Shown here piece after piece: positions 1 through 4,877 of a DNA stretch of 7,627 nt. Where the stretch lies: contig JAABTR010000274.1 in the NCBI GenBank assembly GCA_011389755.1, positions 1-7,627 on the forward strand, read 5' to 3'. The first letter of the stretch is position 1. Every line of letters starts with the position of its first letter. The translations under genes were made by a program, and so were the position numbers. The stretch comes from Deltaproteobacteria bacterium (GTDB lineage Bacteria > Myxococcota_A > Polyangia > JAAYKL01). Below the pieces are notes generated by a model. That model worked only from the letters and a program-made list of their open reading frames with translations. It did no database searches and had not been told where the DNA came from.

Positions 1-2
1 GG

Positions 3-173
3 AAACTCGGCGTCCGAAAGCGTATTGCCGTCTCTGCGGTGTATACGGACGCCGGACCATGGAAAGCCTCGAAACTCCCTGCCATGCAGATGGCCTACTC
101 GAATGGTACGCTCGCCGGGATGGGGCTCAGGAGCCTCCTCGATGAATATCGTCGTTTTGCTTCCTTATCGTGA
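3..173 (+). CDS. Group II intron reverse transcriptase/maturase, C-terminal fragment
   Basis: An open frame enters from the window edge and ends at TGA 171-173, giving about 56 residues (KLGVRKRIAV... ending RRFASLS). The pattern L-G-V, then A(x)n-GPWK-x-S-K, then AYSN(x)nGL-x-SLL-DEYRRF matches what I know of the C-terminal ends of intron-encoded reverse transcriptases, where a GPW/GYW motif precedes a (A/M)xSN...GL.SL...Y segment. The full protein would have RT, maturase (X) and DNA-binding domains and would drive splicing and retrohoming. Only the end is present, so intactness and the presence of an endonuclease domain cannot be judged. Its position immediately before domain V supports the call more strongly than the residues alone. 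An overlapping frame from 25 to 303 runs through the intron RNA structure and is not coding. Confidence 0.75.
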   Translation, partial: KLGVRKRIAVSAVYTDAGPWKASKLPAMQMAYSNGTLAGMGLRSLLDEYRRFASLS

Positions 174-244
174 ACCGCCGTGTATGGAACCGTACGCACG
201 GTGGTGTGGGAGCTGGGGCGGGAGACCGCCCCGGCTACCCGATT
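172..244 (+). ncRNA. Group II intron domains V and VI
   Basis: Domain V: ACCGCCGTG (174-182) pairs with CACGGTGGT (197-205) over nine positions including a G-U pair. Above this are a two-base CG bulge and a short upper stem (TATG with CGTA) closed by a four-base loop. This is the shape of the catalytic domain V, probably with a CGC-type triad. Domain VI: GGG(208-210)-AGCT-GGGGCGG pairs with CCGCCCC-GGCT-A-CCC(238-240) around a GAGA tetraloop, leaving A237 bulged as the branch point. The stem has 14 pairs, including one G-U. Both structures were read directly by base pairing. The intron class was not determined. Confidence 0.8.
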
Positions 245-301
245 ATGGGGTCGCCCTTTCAGGGCTGCCTCCACATCATCTTACAAACTTTGTTCAATCC
301 T

Positions 302-320
302 GAATGTGACTAAGAGACAG
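302..320 (+). repeat. Tn5/IS50-like terminal inverted repeat (right end), candidate
   Basis: Read on the minus strand from 320 to 302 the sequence is CTGTCTCTTAGTCACATTC. It matches the 19-bp Tn5 mosaic end at 15 of 19 positions, including the first ten (CTGTCTCTTA) and the later CACAT block. By that polarity the element body would lie to the left, so the group II intron would sit inside it, about 55-60 bp from its right end. The 245-301 stretch holds a small perfect hairpin (GCCCT 253-257 with AGGGC 261-265) but no recognisable transposase end. No second terminus is seen in the window. A chance match or a remnant is possible; the four mismatches argue against sequencing-adapter carry-over. 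Confidence 0.35.
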
Positions 321-382
321 TTTTAAAAAGGGGGCAAGGGGGATTTTGTCACACTCCTGCAGCGTTCCCCTTTGACTCCTGC

Positions 383-988
383 CTAGCCTTCTTGGGGGGC
401 GACGCACTCGCGGTAGAGCATCGAGCAGTCCAGCAGCAAAGCAAAGTCGGCCTCGTCCGGATCGACGCAGACCCCTGTCAGACACTCAAAGAGCGCCTCT
501 TCGCAGTCGCCTGTGACGTACTCGCACTCGCCGCAGGGGCTCGAACACAGGTACACGCTGGGGATATTGAGGGCCGATATGGCGGCGCAGACATCGGCCT
601 GGCAGCCGTTTTTGTCCTTAGATGCGCACGCGTATTCTCCGCGGATTCCGTCTTCTACGGTCTGGGACGGTTCGTCGGGGTCGACCGACTCGGTATCACA
701 ACCGTCCGTGTTCGCTGCCTCACTACCTGTGTCTTCTTCGAGTCCGGTGTCTTGATAGCCCGTATCCTCGCCGCCTGTGTCGCTTGCATCCGCGGAGTCA
801 TTCGGGCTCTGCGCACCCCCCTGGTCTTCGTCCTGCCGGGGCTCGTTATCCCAGGCGCAGTCGTCGCAAGCTTCACTCCAGCAGCTACTGCCCACTCCAT
901 CGTCACATTCATCGATGATGCAGCCGGAGGCCATAAGACCGAGCGAAATTAAAAAACCGCCCATTGACAGACACACGTATCTCGTCAT
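383..988 (-). CDS. Cysteine-rich lipoprotein with DTG-repeat linker, function unknown
   Basis: The 201-residue product starts at ATG 986-988, preceded at good distance by an AAGGAGAG ribosome site on the minus strand. Residues 1-22 form a signal peptide ending MASG|C, a slightly degenerate lipobox, so Cys23 should be the lipidated N-terminus of a surface or periplasmic lipoprotein. The mature protein has three parts: a short Cys-rich segment (C28, C36, C41, C44); a disordered acidic linker (~47-115) with DTG at 70, 75, 80 and 86; and a C-terminal domain (~118-196) with 11 cysteines (121, 129, 134, 148, 152, 155, 162, 169, 174, 188, 195), presumably disulphide-bonded. I recognise no named family. 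It diverges from the lipoprotein gene at 1251, and its promoter looks sigma-54 dependent. A 186-codon frame on the opposite strand is its shadow. Confidence 0.8.
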   Translation of the reverse strand: MTRYVCLSMGGFLISLGLMASGCIIDECDDGVGSSCWSEACDDCAWDNEPRQDEDQGGAQSPNDSADASDTGGEDTGYQDTGLEEDTGSEAANTDGCDTESVDPDEPSQTVEDGIRGEYACASKDKNGCQADVCAAISALNIPSVYLCSSPCGECEYVTGDCEEALFECLTGVCVDPDEADFALLLDCSMLYRECVAPQEG

Positions 989-1056
989 TTTCGTCTCTCC
1001 TTTTTTCTCTCAAGTTTTTTATTCTCGGCCGGCCGTCCGTTCGAACCGAAGACTCG

Positions 1057-1072
1057 AGCATAATCTGTGCCA
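1057..1072 (-). promoter_or_regulatory. Sigma-54-type (-24/-12) promoter candidate for the 988 lipoprotein gene
   Basis: On the minus strand the sequence reads TGGCACAGATTATGCT. The RpoN consensus is TGGCACR-N4-TTGCW. The match is complete except for one base (A for the first T of TTGC), and the GG and GC dinucleotides are exactly 10 nt apart as required. Transcription would start near 1046, giving a leader of about 57 nt before ATG 988. No enhancer-binding site was identified. Confidence 0.5.
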
Positions 1073-1208
1073 GAGCGAGTACCTGCCGTTTTCCCGGGCC
1101 TCAAAGAACGCGAAGCGCTCAGCGTGTATCAAAAAGGCAACACCGGCCGTTGGCCCGCGCGACACAAAAAGCACCTTCAGCTGGATCGCGGCTCAAATCG
1201 CGCTAGCC

Positions 1209-1242
1209 TTTTTTTGATTCCGCTTAAATGGAATCAAGGAGG
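1209..1242 (+). promoter_or_regulatory. Ribosome-site-sequestering leader hairpin (fourU-like)
   Basis: The T7 run plus GATTCC (1209-1221) can pair with GGAATC plus AAGGAGG (1230-1242) through 13 consecutive pairs: GATTCC/GGAATC and two A-U pairs form a perfect eight-pair core, then four G-U and one A-U pair. The loop is GCTTAAAT (1222-1229). The complete Shine-Dalgarno sequence (1236-1242), 8 nt before ATG 1251, is therefore inside the stem and faces only U residues. That is the arrangement of fourU RNA thermometers. The hairpin is not followed by a T run, so it is not an intrinsic terminator. Confidence 0.5.
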
Positions 1243-1250
1243 AGAGAGAA

Positions 1251-1805
1251 ATGAATCGTTTAGCTACGAAACTGATGATGGCGTTTGTGCTCACTTTGCC
1301 TTTGGCGCTGACCGCGTGCGGCGATGACGATGATGACGCGACCGACGACCAAGACACCACCGTGGGGGGCGAAGGAGAAGGCGAAGGTGAAGGAGAGGGT
1401 GAAGGTGAGGGCGAGGGCGAAGGCGAGGAGCCTCAAATCGCGCTCACAGCGACGGCAAACGTCCCGGATGATTTTACAGGGACGCCCGTCAACCTCGTCG
1501 TTTACTATTTCGACCAACCAGGCGGCGGTATGCCCGCCGGCAAGGGCGTCGAGATCGCATATCCGACCATCGGCCCGGACGCTCCTTTGTCCATCGAGAG
1601 CCCGGCCGTCGCCCTCATGGATCCGTCGCAAGAGATCTCGGGTGACTTCTACGTGAGCGTCATTCTCTACATGGAGGGAGGCGGAACTCAGCTGCCCGAG
1701 CCAGATATCGACTACATCTACATGGCCACAGAGCCTGTCACCCTGGGTGGAGACGTGGTCGACCTGGGTGACGTGACCCTCGTAATCGCGCCCCCGATGG
1801 AATAA
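1251..1805 (+). CDS. Lipoprotein with (GE)10 linker, function unknown
   Basis: The 184-residue product starts at ATG 1251, 8 nt after a strong AAGGAGG. A signal peptide with a Lys/Arg-bearing start and hydrophobic core (~9-20) ends in a clear lipobox LTA|C, making Cys23 the lipidated residue. Acidic residues follow at once (GDDDDD 24-29), then a (GE)10 tract at residues 40-59. The C-terminal part (~61-184) alternates short hydrophobic strands with acidic or Gly/Pro turns, such as VNLVVYYF, YVSVILYM and DYIYMATEPV, which suggests a compact beta-rich domain exposed on a spacer. It has no cysteine after C23, unlike its divergent neighbour. I recognise no family. Short acidic linkers of this kind are common in surface lipoproteins of deltaproteobacterial lineages. 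Its leader hairpin suggests translational control. Confidence 0.85.
   Translation: MNRLATKLMMAFVLTLPLALTACGDDDDDATDDQDTTVGGEGEGEGEGEGEGEGEGEGEEPQIALTATANVPDDFTGTPVNLVVYYFDQPGGGMPAGKGVEIAYPTIGPDAPLSIESPAVALMDPSQEISGDFYVSVILYMEGGGTQLPEPDIDYIYMATEPVTLGGDVVDLGDVTLVIAPPME
1368..1427 (+). repeat. Six-base-period repeat encoding (Gly-Glu)10
   Basis: Ten GGN-GAR codon pairs encode the linker of the lipoprotein at residues 40-59. Glycine codons vary (GGC, GGA, GGT) and glutamate codons alternate GAA and GAG, so the units are not identical copies. This indicates selection on the dipeptide rather than a very recent slippage expansion. Confidence 0.85.
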
Positions 1806-1831
1806 GAGCCCTTCACCGCCGATCTCCGCGT

Positions 1832-1860
1832 TTGAGGTCCTTGGCCCATTGTTTTACAAT
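1832..1860 (+). promoter_or_regulatory. Sigma-70-type promoter for the thioesterase gene
   Basis: TTGAGG (1832-1837) matches the -35 box at four of six bases. After a 17-bp spacer comes TACAAT (1855-1860), matching the -10 box at five of six. The start would be near 1867, leaving a short ~23-nt leader that contains the GGAGG ribosome site at 1877-1881. The position directly between the upstream stop codon and the gene supports it. Confidence 0.55.
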
Positions 1861-1889
1861 GCGCCTTTGCACCTTCGGAGGCCCAAGTC

Positions 1890-2369
1890 ATGAAATCCAC
1901 CGCCATACAAGACACCTATTCGGAAATGGTCAGCCACTGCTACGGCTGCGGCCGGCTCAACGATCACGGCTTGCAGATAAAGAGCTACTGGGACGGCGAG
2001 CGCAGCGTCTGCCGCTTCACGCCGCTGTCCCATCACACCGCCTTCCCCGGGTACGTCTACGGCGGGCTTATCGCCTCCCTCATCGACTGCCACGGCACGG
2101 GCACAGCCGCGGCCGCCGCCTACCAAGAGGCCGGGCGGCAGATGGGGACCGAGCCGGAGCTGCGTTTCGTGACGGGGTCGCTGGAGGTGAGGTACCTGCG
2201 GCCCACCCCGATAGACGCGACGTTGGAGCTGCGCGGATCGGTTCGGGAGCTGAAGGGCAAGAAAGTCGTCGTCGACATCGAACTTTTCGCCAAGGGAGAC
2301 TTGTGCGTCAAAGCAACCGTGGTGGCCGTCCAGGCTCCACACAAGCTCATGTCTCAGGTTTCGGGATAA
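1890..2369 (+). CDS. PaaI-like hotdog-fold thioesterase
   Basis: The 159-residue product has the length and layout of single-domain acyl-CoA thioesterases of the PaaI/4HBT group. The N-terminal segment HCYGCGRLNDHGL (16-28) resembles the CFGCGxxNxxGL signature common in this group. It is followed by FTP (43-45), and by the core HTAFPGYVYGG (49-59) with LIDCHGTG (64-71) on the central helix. D66 is the likely catalytic acid. The usual HGG is YGG here (Y57), which I believe occurs in a subset of the family. RYLRPTP (about 112-118) and the VELRG-type strands complete the fold. It probably hydrolyses a CoA thioester in the cytoplasm, but the substrate is not evident. ATG 1890 has GGAGG 8 nt upstream and its own promoter, so it appears monocistronic. 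No Cys-based metal site is implied by C17/C20 alone. Confidence 0.88.
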   Translation: MKSTAIQDTYSEMVSHCYGCGRLNDHGLQIKSYWDGERSVCRFTPLSHHTAFPGYVYGGLIASLIDCHGTGTAAAAAYQEAGRQMGTEPELRFVTGSLEVRYLRPTPIDATLELRGSVRELKGKKVVVDIELFAKGDLCVKATVVAVQAPHKLMSQVSG

Positions 2370-2403
2370 GCCTTGAAGAGTCATGCGCGCAGCGAGTGGC
2401 GTC

Positions 2404-2411
2404 GTGATCAC
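2404..2411. promoter_or_regulatory. GTGATCAC palindrome within a larger dyad, possible operator
   Basis: GTGATCAC (2404-2411) is a perfect 8-bp palindrome flanked by GGCG and CGCC-like arms (2398-2415). It lies about 18 bp upstream of the candidate -35 box of the next gene. It may be a protein-binding site, though short palindromes also occur by chance. Confidence 0.2.
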
Positions 2412-2428
2412 CGCCTGTAAAGCAATAC

Positions 2429-2457
2429 TGGACAACACAACAGTAATAATGTACAAA
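2429..2457 (+). promoter_or_regulatory. Sigma-70-type promoter candidate for the ADP-ribosylglycohydrolase-like gene
   Basis: TGGACA (2429-2434) matches TTGACA at five of six bases and is followed by 17 bp and TACAAA (2452-2457), four of six to TATAAT. The region is AT-richer than its surroundings. The predicted leader is about 65 nt. Its end holds the dyad GAGCG-GT-CGCTC (2506-2517) just before a weak ribosome site. Confidence 0.4.
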
Positions 2458-2528
2458 GATCTGTCATCGTAGAATCAATATCAAGAGGCGAACATAGCGG
2501 CAATAGAGCGGTCGCTCCGAGAATCATC

Positions 2529-3422
2529 ATGGAAAACATCAACAACAGATTTCGGGGCGCCATGCTCGGGGCCGCCATTGGTGACGGGCTGGGCGCGACC
2601 CTCAAGGGGCAGCCCATACGCGATTTCGCTGCGCTGACCTCATGGATAAAAGATCCACCGGACACGCTCAGCTGCACCAACGTCACCTCTATGATTTTGG
2701 TCACCGCGCGTTCTCTTATCGACAGTAGAGGTTTCAACCCAGAGCACATGGCGGATCGACTCTCCGCCGCCGGCTGGCGAGCCCCCGACGTTCAGGGCTG
2801 GGACGATGAAACCGCCCGGGACCTGCTCGGCGGCGCGATATCTTATGGAAACGGCGCGGCCATGAGAATGACGCCCATCGGGCTCGTCTTCCACCGGCGA
2901 CCGGAGCGGGCGGTCGAGACTGCCCGCATGGCGGCCGCCATCACCCACAACCACCCGATGGGCGAAGACGGCGCCGGCCTCCATGCCGGAGCGATCGCGG
3001 AGATAATGAGCGTTCCTTTGGAACAGAAGATCGACTCCACGGAGCTTCTCAAGTCGTTGCGAGAACACTCGGGGAGGCGGCGTTTTCGAGACATCCTCAG
3101 CGACATCGAGACCCTCTGGCTCGATAAAGCGAGCGAGGAGAGAGTCATCGAGGTGCTCGGAAACAGCGTCGAGGCTCACCGCTCAGTACCCACGGCGCTC
3201 TACTCCTTCCTCGCACACCACGAGACGTTTCCGAACGCGGTGCTCTACGCACTTTCGCTCGGAGGTGACGCCAACACCATCGCATCGATGACCGGCGCTT
3301 TGGCCGGAGCAGCGCTCGGAGAGTCGGCGATCCCGAGAAGCTGGGTTTCTCTCCTCCAAGAACGAGAAGAGCTCCTCGAGCTGAGTGACCGCCTGCTCGA
3401 GGTCAGCGTTGCCGCCTGTTGA
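2529..3422 (+). CDS. ADP-ribosylglycohydrolase (DraG/ARH) family protein with degenerate metal site
   Basis: The 297-residue product is full length for the family, which removes ADP-ribose from proteins or nucleic acids using two Mg ions. The fold signatures are clear: RGAMLGAAIGDGLG (9-22), GNGAAMRMTPIGL (107-119), ITHNHP (138-143) and LGGDANTIASMTGALAGAALG-type motif VI (244-264). The catalytic residues are not: the family TDDT is TNVT (50-53), the GGDxDT motif is GGDANT (245-250), and the gating glutamate after GDxxGxxx is Lys26. By alignment to human ARH3 this corresponds to E41K, D77N, D78V and D316N, with the Thr residues and D247 (ARH3 D314) kept. Hydrolase activity by the known mechanism is therefore unlikely; an ADP-ribose-binding pseudoenzyme is the main alternative. 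The frame is intact with no sign of decay. The ATG at 2529 has only a weak ribosome site, but the N-terminus fits the family. Confidence 0.88.
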   Translation: MENINNRFRGAMLGAAIGDGLGATLKGQPIRDFAALTSWIKDPPDTLSCTNVTSMILVTARSLIDSRGFNPEHMADRLSAAGWRAPDVQGWDDETARDLLGGAISYGNGAAMRMTPIGLVFHRRPERAVETARMAAAITHNHPMGEDGAGLHAGAIAEIMSVPLEQKIDSTELLKSLREHSGRRRFRDILSDIETLWLDKASEERVIEVLGNSVEAHRSVPTALYSFLAHHETFPNAVLYALSLGGDANTIASMTGALAGAALGESAIPRSWVSLLQEREELLELSDRLLEVSVAAC

Positions 3423-3506
3423 AAAAACAACACACCTTGTCGCGTTGAAAGCGATGTCCTCGAGGGCTTCGGCGAGTCCCGCTCGCGTTTGACGGTGAGG
3501 CTGCTC

Positions 3507-4184
3507 ATGCATACCACTGACGACATAACTTCTATTTATGACCGCAGCTTTTTTTCGGAGTTCGGCGCATCGAACCCTGTGTACGCGCGCTCATGCGCCC
3601 TCATCGCGACTGAGATACATCGGCGTTTCAAGCCGAAGACGGCGGTCGACTGGGGCTGCGGCGCGGGCCTCCACGTGGCGGCTTTGAGACGCGCGGGAGT
3701 CGATGCGATCGGTGTCGACGGCGCGGATGTCCCGGCCGACCTGCGCGCGGAGGGCGCCGAGGTTCGCATCGCGGATCTCGCGCGACCGATCCCCGCAGGG
3801 CTGGTGCCGCAGGAGTACGACCTGTCTGTGTGTATCGACGTGCTCGAACACCTGTCGATGACCGATGGGCGCGCGGCGCTTCACGCGATCACCCGGGGGG
3901 CCGGGCTGCTCATCCTCTCCTGCGCTCCCCCTGGGCAGGGCGGTCACCATCACGTCAACGAACAGCCGCGACGGTTTTGGGTAAACGAACTCGCGCAGCT
4001 GGGCTGGCAATATGACCGCCGCGAGACAGGGGCGATGGAGCAGAGCTTTTTGGCGCGACGCCAGGAGCTTCCGCTGAGCTGGATGTACCACAACCTGTGC
4101 ATCTACAGGCCAAAAGAATCCTCACCCGGTCGAAACGCCGACGCGGCCTCGTGTATCAGCTCAACCTCGCGGAAACCAGCATGA
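3507..4184 (+). CDS. Class I SAM-dependent methyltransferase
   Basis: From ATG 3507 the product has 225 residues. TGAGG lies 6 nt upstream; a longer frame from TTG 3489 lacks a ribosome site and is less likely. The Rossmann-type core is clear: motif I VDWGCGAG (47-54) binds SAM, D71 ends strand 2 and should contact the SAM ribose, ADL (89-91) is the motif near the adenine, and CIDVLEHL (109-116) is the strand-4 signature of Methyltransf_11/12-type enzymes. LLILSCAPP forms strand 5, followed by GHHHVNEQPRRFW, a His-rich loop often seen where small-molecule or glycan substrates bind. The substrate cannot be told. The last ~25 residues (RPKESSPGR to the end) look unstructured and run 29 bp into the convergent regulator gene. 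The gap to the gene upstream is 84 bp, so co-transcription is possible but unproven. Confidence 0.87.
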   Translation: MHTTDDITSIYDRSFFSEFGASNPVYARSCALIATEIHRRFKPKTAVDWGCGAGLHVAALRRAGVDAIGVDGADVPADLRAEGAEVRIADLARPIPAGLVPQEYDLSVCIDVLEHLSMTDGRAALHAITRGAGLLILSCAPPGQGGHHHVNEQPRRFWVNELAQLGWQYDRRETGAMEQSFLARRQELPLSWMYHNLCIYRPKESSPGRNADAASCISSTSRKPA

Positions 4185-4710
4185 GCTCGGCGGGTCCCTC
4201 ACCTGCGTTTTCCCACGCTGTAGCCTGCATATCATCGAGGAGCACGCTGTCTCCCTCGCCAAGCTCGTAGCGTTCGTCACGCATCAAGAGGATGACCGAG
4301 CCTCGGATGCAGTAGGCGAACTCGCGGGTGCCCCTTCGTCGCTCGATCTGCCCCGTCTTGCCTGCTGGGTCAAGCGTCAGCAGCGTGGCGCGAAATACGT
4401 CATCGCCGCCCACCGGCAGCACCGACTCCGCGACCGCGCGCGACCATTCGCTGCGCAGCGGCTCTCGTTCATCGCGTCGCAGGATCATGGCGGCCCGCGA
4501 CTTCGACTTATCGCGAAGCATATCGACCAGCTCCACGTCGAGCGCGACGCAGATGCGCTGCAACGAGGCCAGAGAGGGAGAGCTCTGCCCTAGCTCCACT
4601 TGCGAGAGGAAGCTCGCCGAAAACCCAGTGCGTTCGGCAAGGGCTCTGAGAGAAAGTTGCAGGGATTCACGCGCTGCTCGGAGCCGTGGTCCTATGTTGA
4701 GCGGGTTGAT
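4156..4710 (-). CDS. XRE-family transcriptional regulator with C-terminal cupin domain
   Basis: The N-terminal helix-turn-helix begins NIGPRLRAARE and includes SLRALAERTGFSASFLSQVE and SSPSLASLQRICVALDV, the standard HTH_3 pattern. A linker leads to a small cupin barrel with RGTREFAYCIRGSVILLM, YELGEGDSVLL and ATAWENAGEGPAELMLVSA. The cupin lacks the usual His pair (only a Glu is kept in motif 1), so it is more likely a ligand or dimer module than a metalloenzyme. Such proteins are DNA-binding regulators sensing small molecules. The frame is open to TTG 4785, but that extension runs through the gene's own promoter. AAGGAG (4718-4723) lies exactly 7 nt before an ATC codon at 4708-4710, giving 184 residues that begin right at the HTH, so I place the start there despite the unusual codon. 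It diverges from helD and probably autoregulates. Confidence 0.85.
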   Translation of the reverse strand: MNPLNIGPRLRAARESLQLSLRALAERTGFSASFLSQVELGQSSPSLASLQRICVALDVELVDMLRDKSKSRAAMILRRDEREPLRSEWSRAVAESVLPVGGDDVFRATLLTLDPAGKTGQIERRRGTREFAYCIRGSVILLMRDERYELGEGDSVLLDDMQATAWENAGEGPAELMLVSARLS

Positions 4711-4737
4711 AGCTTCTCTCCTTCTGTCCAGTATTAC

Positions 4738-4766
4738 TTGACAGTCGTGCGGCCGGATTGTACATA
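4738..4766 (+). promoter_or_regulatory. Promoter candidate for the leader ORF and helD
   Basis: A perfect TTGACA (4738-4743) is followed by a 17-bp spacer and TACATA (4761-4766, a weak -10 box with three of six matches). The -10 region shares bases with the opposing -10 box, and both contain the palindrome TGTACA (4759-4764), a plausible core of an operator for the neighbouring regulator. The leader to the helD start would be about 115 nt. Confidence 0.4.
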
Positions 4767-4785
4767 ACCCGCGCGAGAGGAGCAA
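4757..4785 (-). promoter_or_regulatory. Promoter candidate for the XRE-cupin regulator
   Basis: On the minus strand TTGCTC (4780-4785, three of six to the -35 box) is 17 bp from TACAAT (4757-4762, five of six to the -10 box). Transcription would begin near 4750, upstream of the AAGGAG at 4718-4723. If correct, the N-terminal extension starting at TTG 4785 cannot be translated from this transcript. Confidence 0.4.
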
Positions 4786-4787
4786 GA

Positions 4788-4877
4788 ATGATTTGCGAGA
4801 GTTCTAGCCCGGCGGGCGACATGCCGCCCTTTGCCAAATCCAGCCACATGGTCCCGGACGTTCAATTCATCGAATAA
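4788..4877 (+). CDS. Candidate 29-residue leader peptide upstream of helD
   Basis: ATG 4788 is preceded by AGAGGAG (4776-4782) with a 5-nt gap, a better ribosome site than that of helD itself. The frame encodes 29 residues beginning MICESSSPAGDMPPF and ending VPDVQFIE, stopping at TAA 4875-4877, 12 nt before the GTG start of helD. About 72% of its codons end in G or C, like the flanking genes. It has no transmembrane segment and no run of one amino acid of the classical attenuator kind. It contains a possible hairpin (GGCGG 4811-4815 with CCGCC 4824-4828). It may be a regulatory upstream ORF or a small protein coupled to helD translation. I recognise no family, and a chance ORF is not excluded. 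Confidence 0.4.
   Translation: MICESSSPAGDMPPFAKSSHMVPDVQFIE

Larger units (their letters stand above)
1..244 (+). mobile_element. Group II intron, 3' end (5' part outside window)
   Basis: The window opens inside a bacterial group II intron. What is visible is the C-terminal end of the intron-encoded protein, whose TGA stop (171-173) directly abuts a domain V hairpin, followed by domain VI. This order of ORF end, DV and DVI is the standard 3' architecture of ORF-bearing bacterial group II introns. The likely branch-point adenosine is A237, bulged from the DVI stem. Branch points usually lie 7-8 nt from the 3' splice site, which puts the intron end at about 243-244 (after CCCGAT or CCCGATT). 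The exact boundary is inferred and could be off by a few bases. The 5' end, domains I-IV and most of the ORF lie to the left of the window. Confidence 0.8.

Noticed and set aside
25..303. 92-codon frame across the left edge
   Set aside because: It runs through intron domains V and VI and out of frame with the maturase end; its residues follow the RNA structure and match no protein pattern.
302..320. Nextera adapter contamination as the source of the Tn5-like end
   Set aside because: Four internal mismatches to the mosaic end and continuous genomic-looking sequence on both sides make adapter carry-over unlikely, though the reads would settle it.
305..353. Inverted repeat TGTGAC...GTCACA with a 37-nt spacer
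   Set aside because: The arms are only 6 bp with a long loop and no T run, too weak to call a terminator or operator; the left arm is better explained as part of the IS-end-like sequence.
392..952. 186-codon frame opposite the Cys-rich lipoprotein
   Set aside because: It is the antisense shadow of a gene with a signal peptide, lipobox, ribosome site and promoter, and shows none of these itself.
1192..1444. 13-bp direct repeat CTCAAATCGCGCT at 1192-1204 and 1432-1444
   Set aside because: One exact 13-mer pair is close to chance expectation in 7.6 kb, the second copy is inside coding sequence, and no structure links them.
3472..3490. Hairpin GCGAG-TCCCG-CTCGC followed by TTT as a terminator after the ARH-like gene
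   Set aside because: The stem is only 5 bp and the T run only three bases, too little for an intrinsic terminator.
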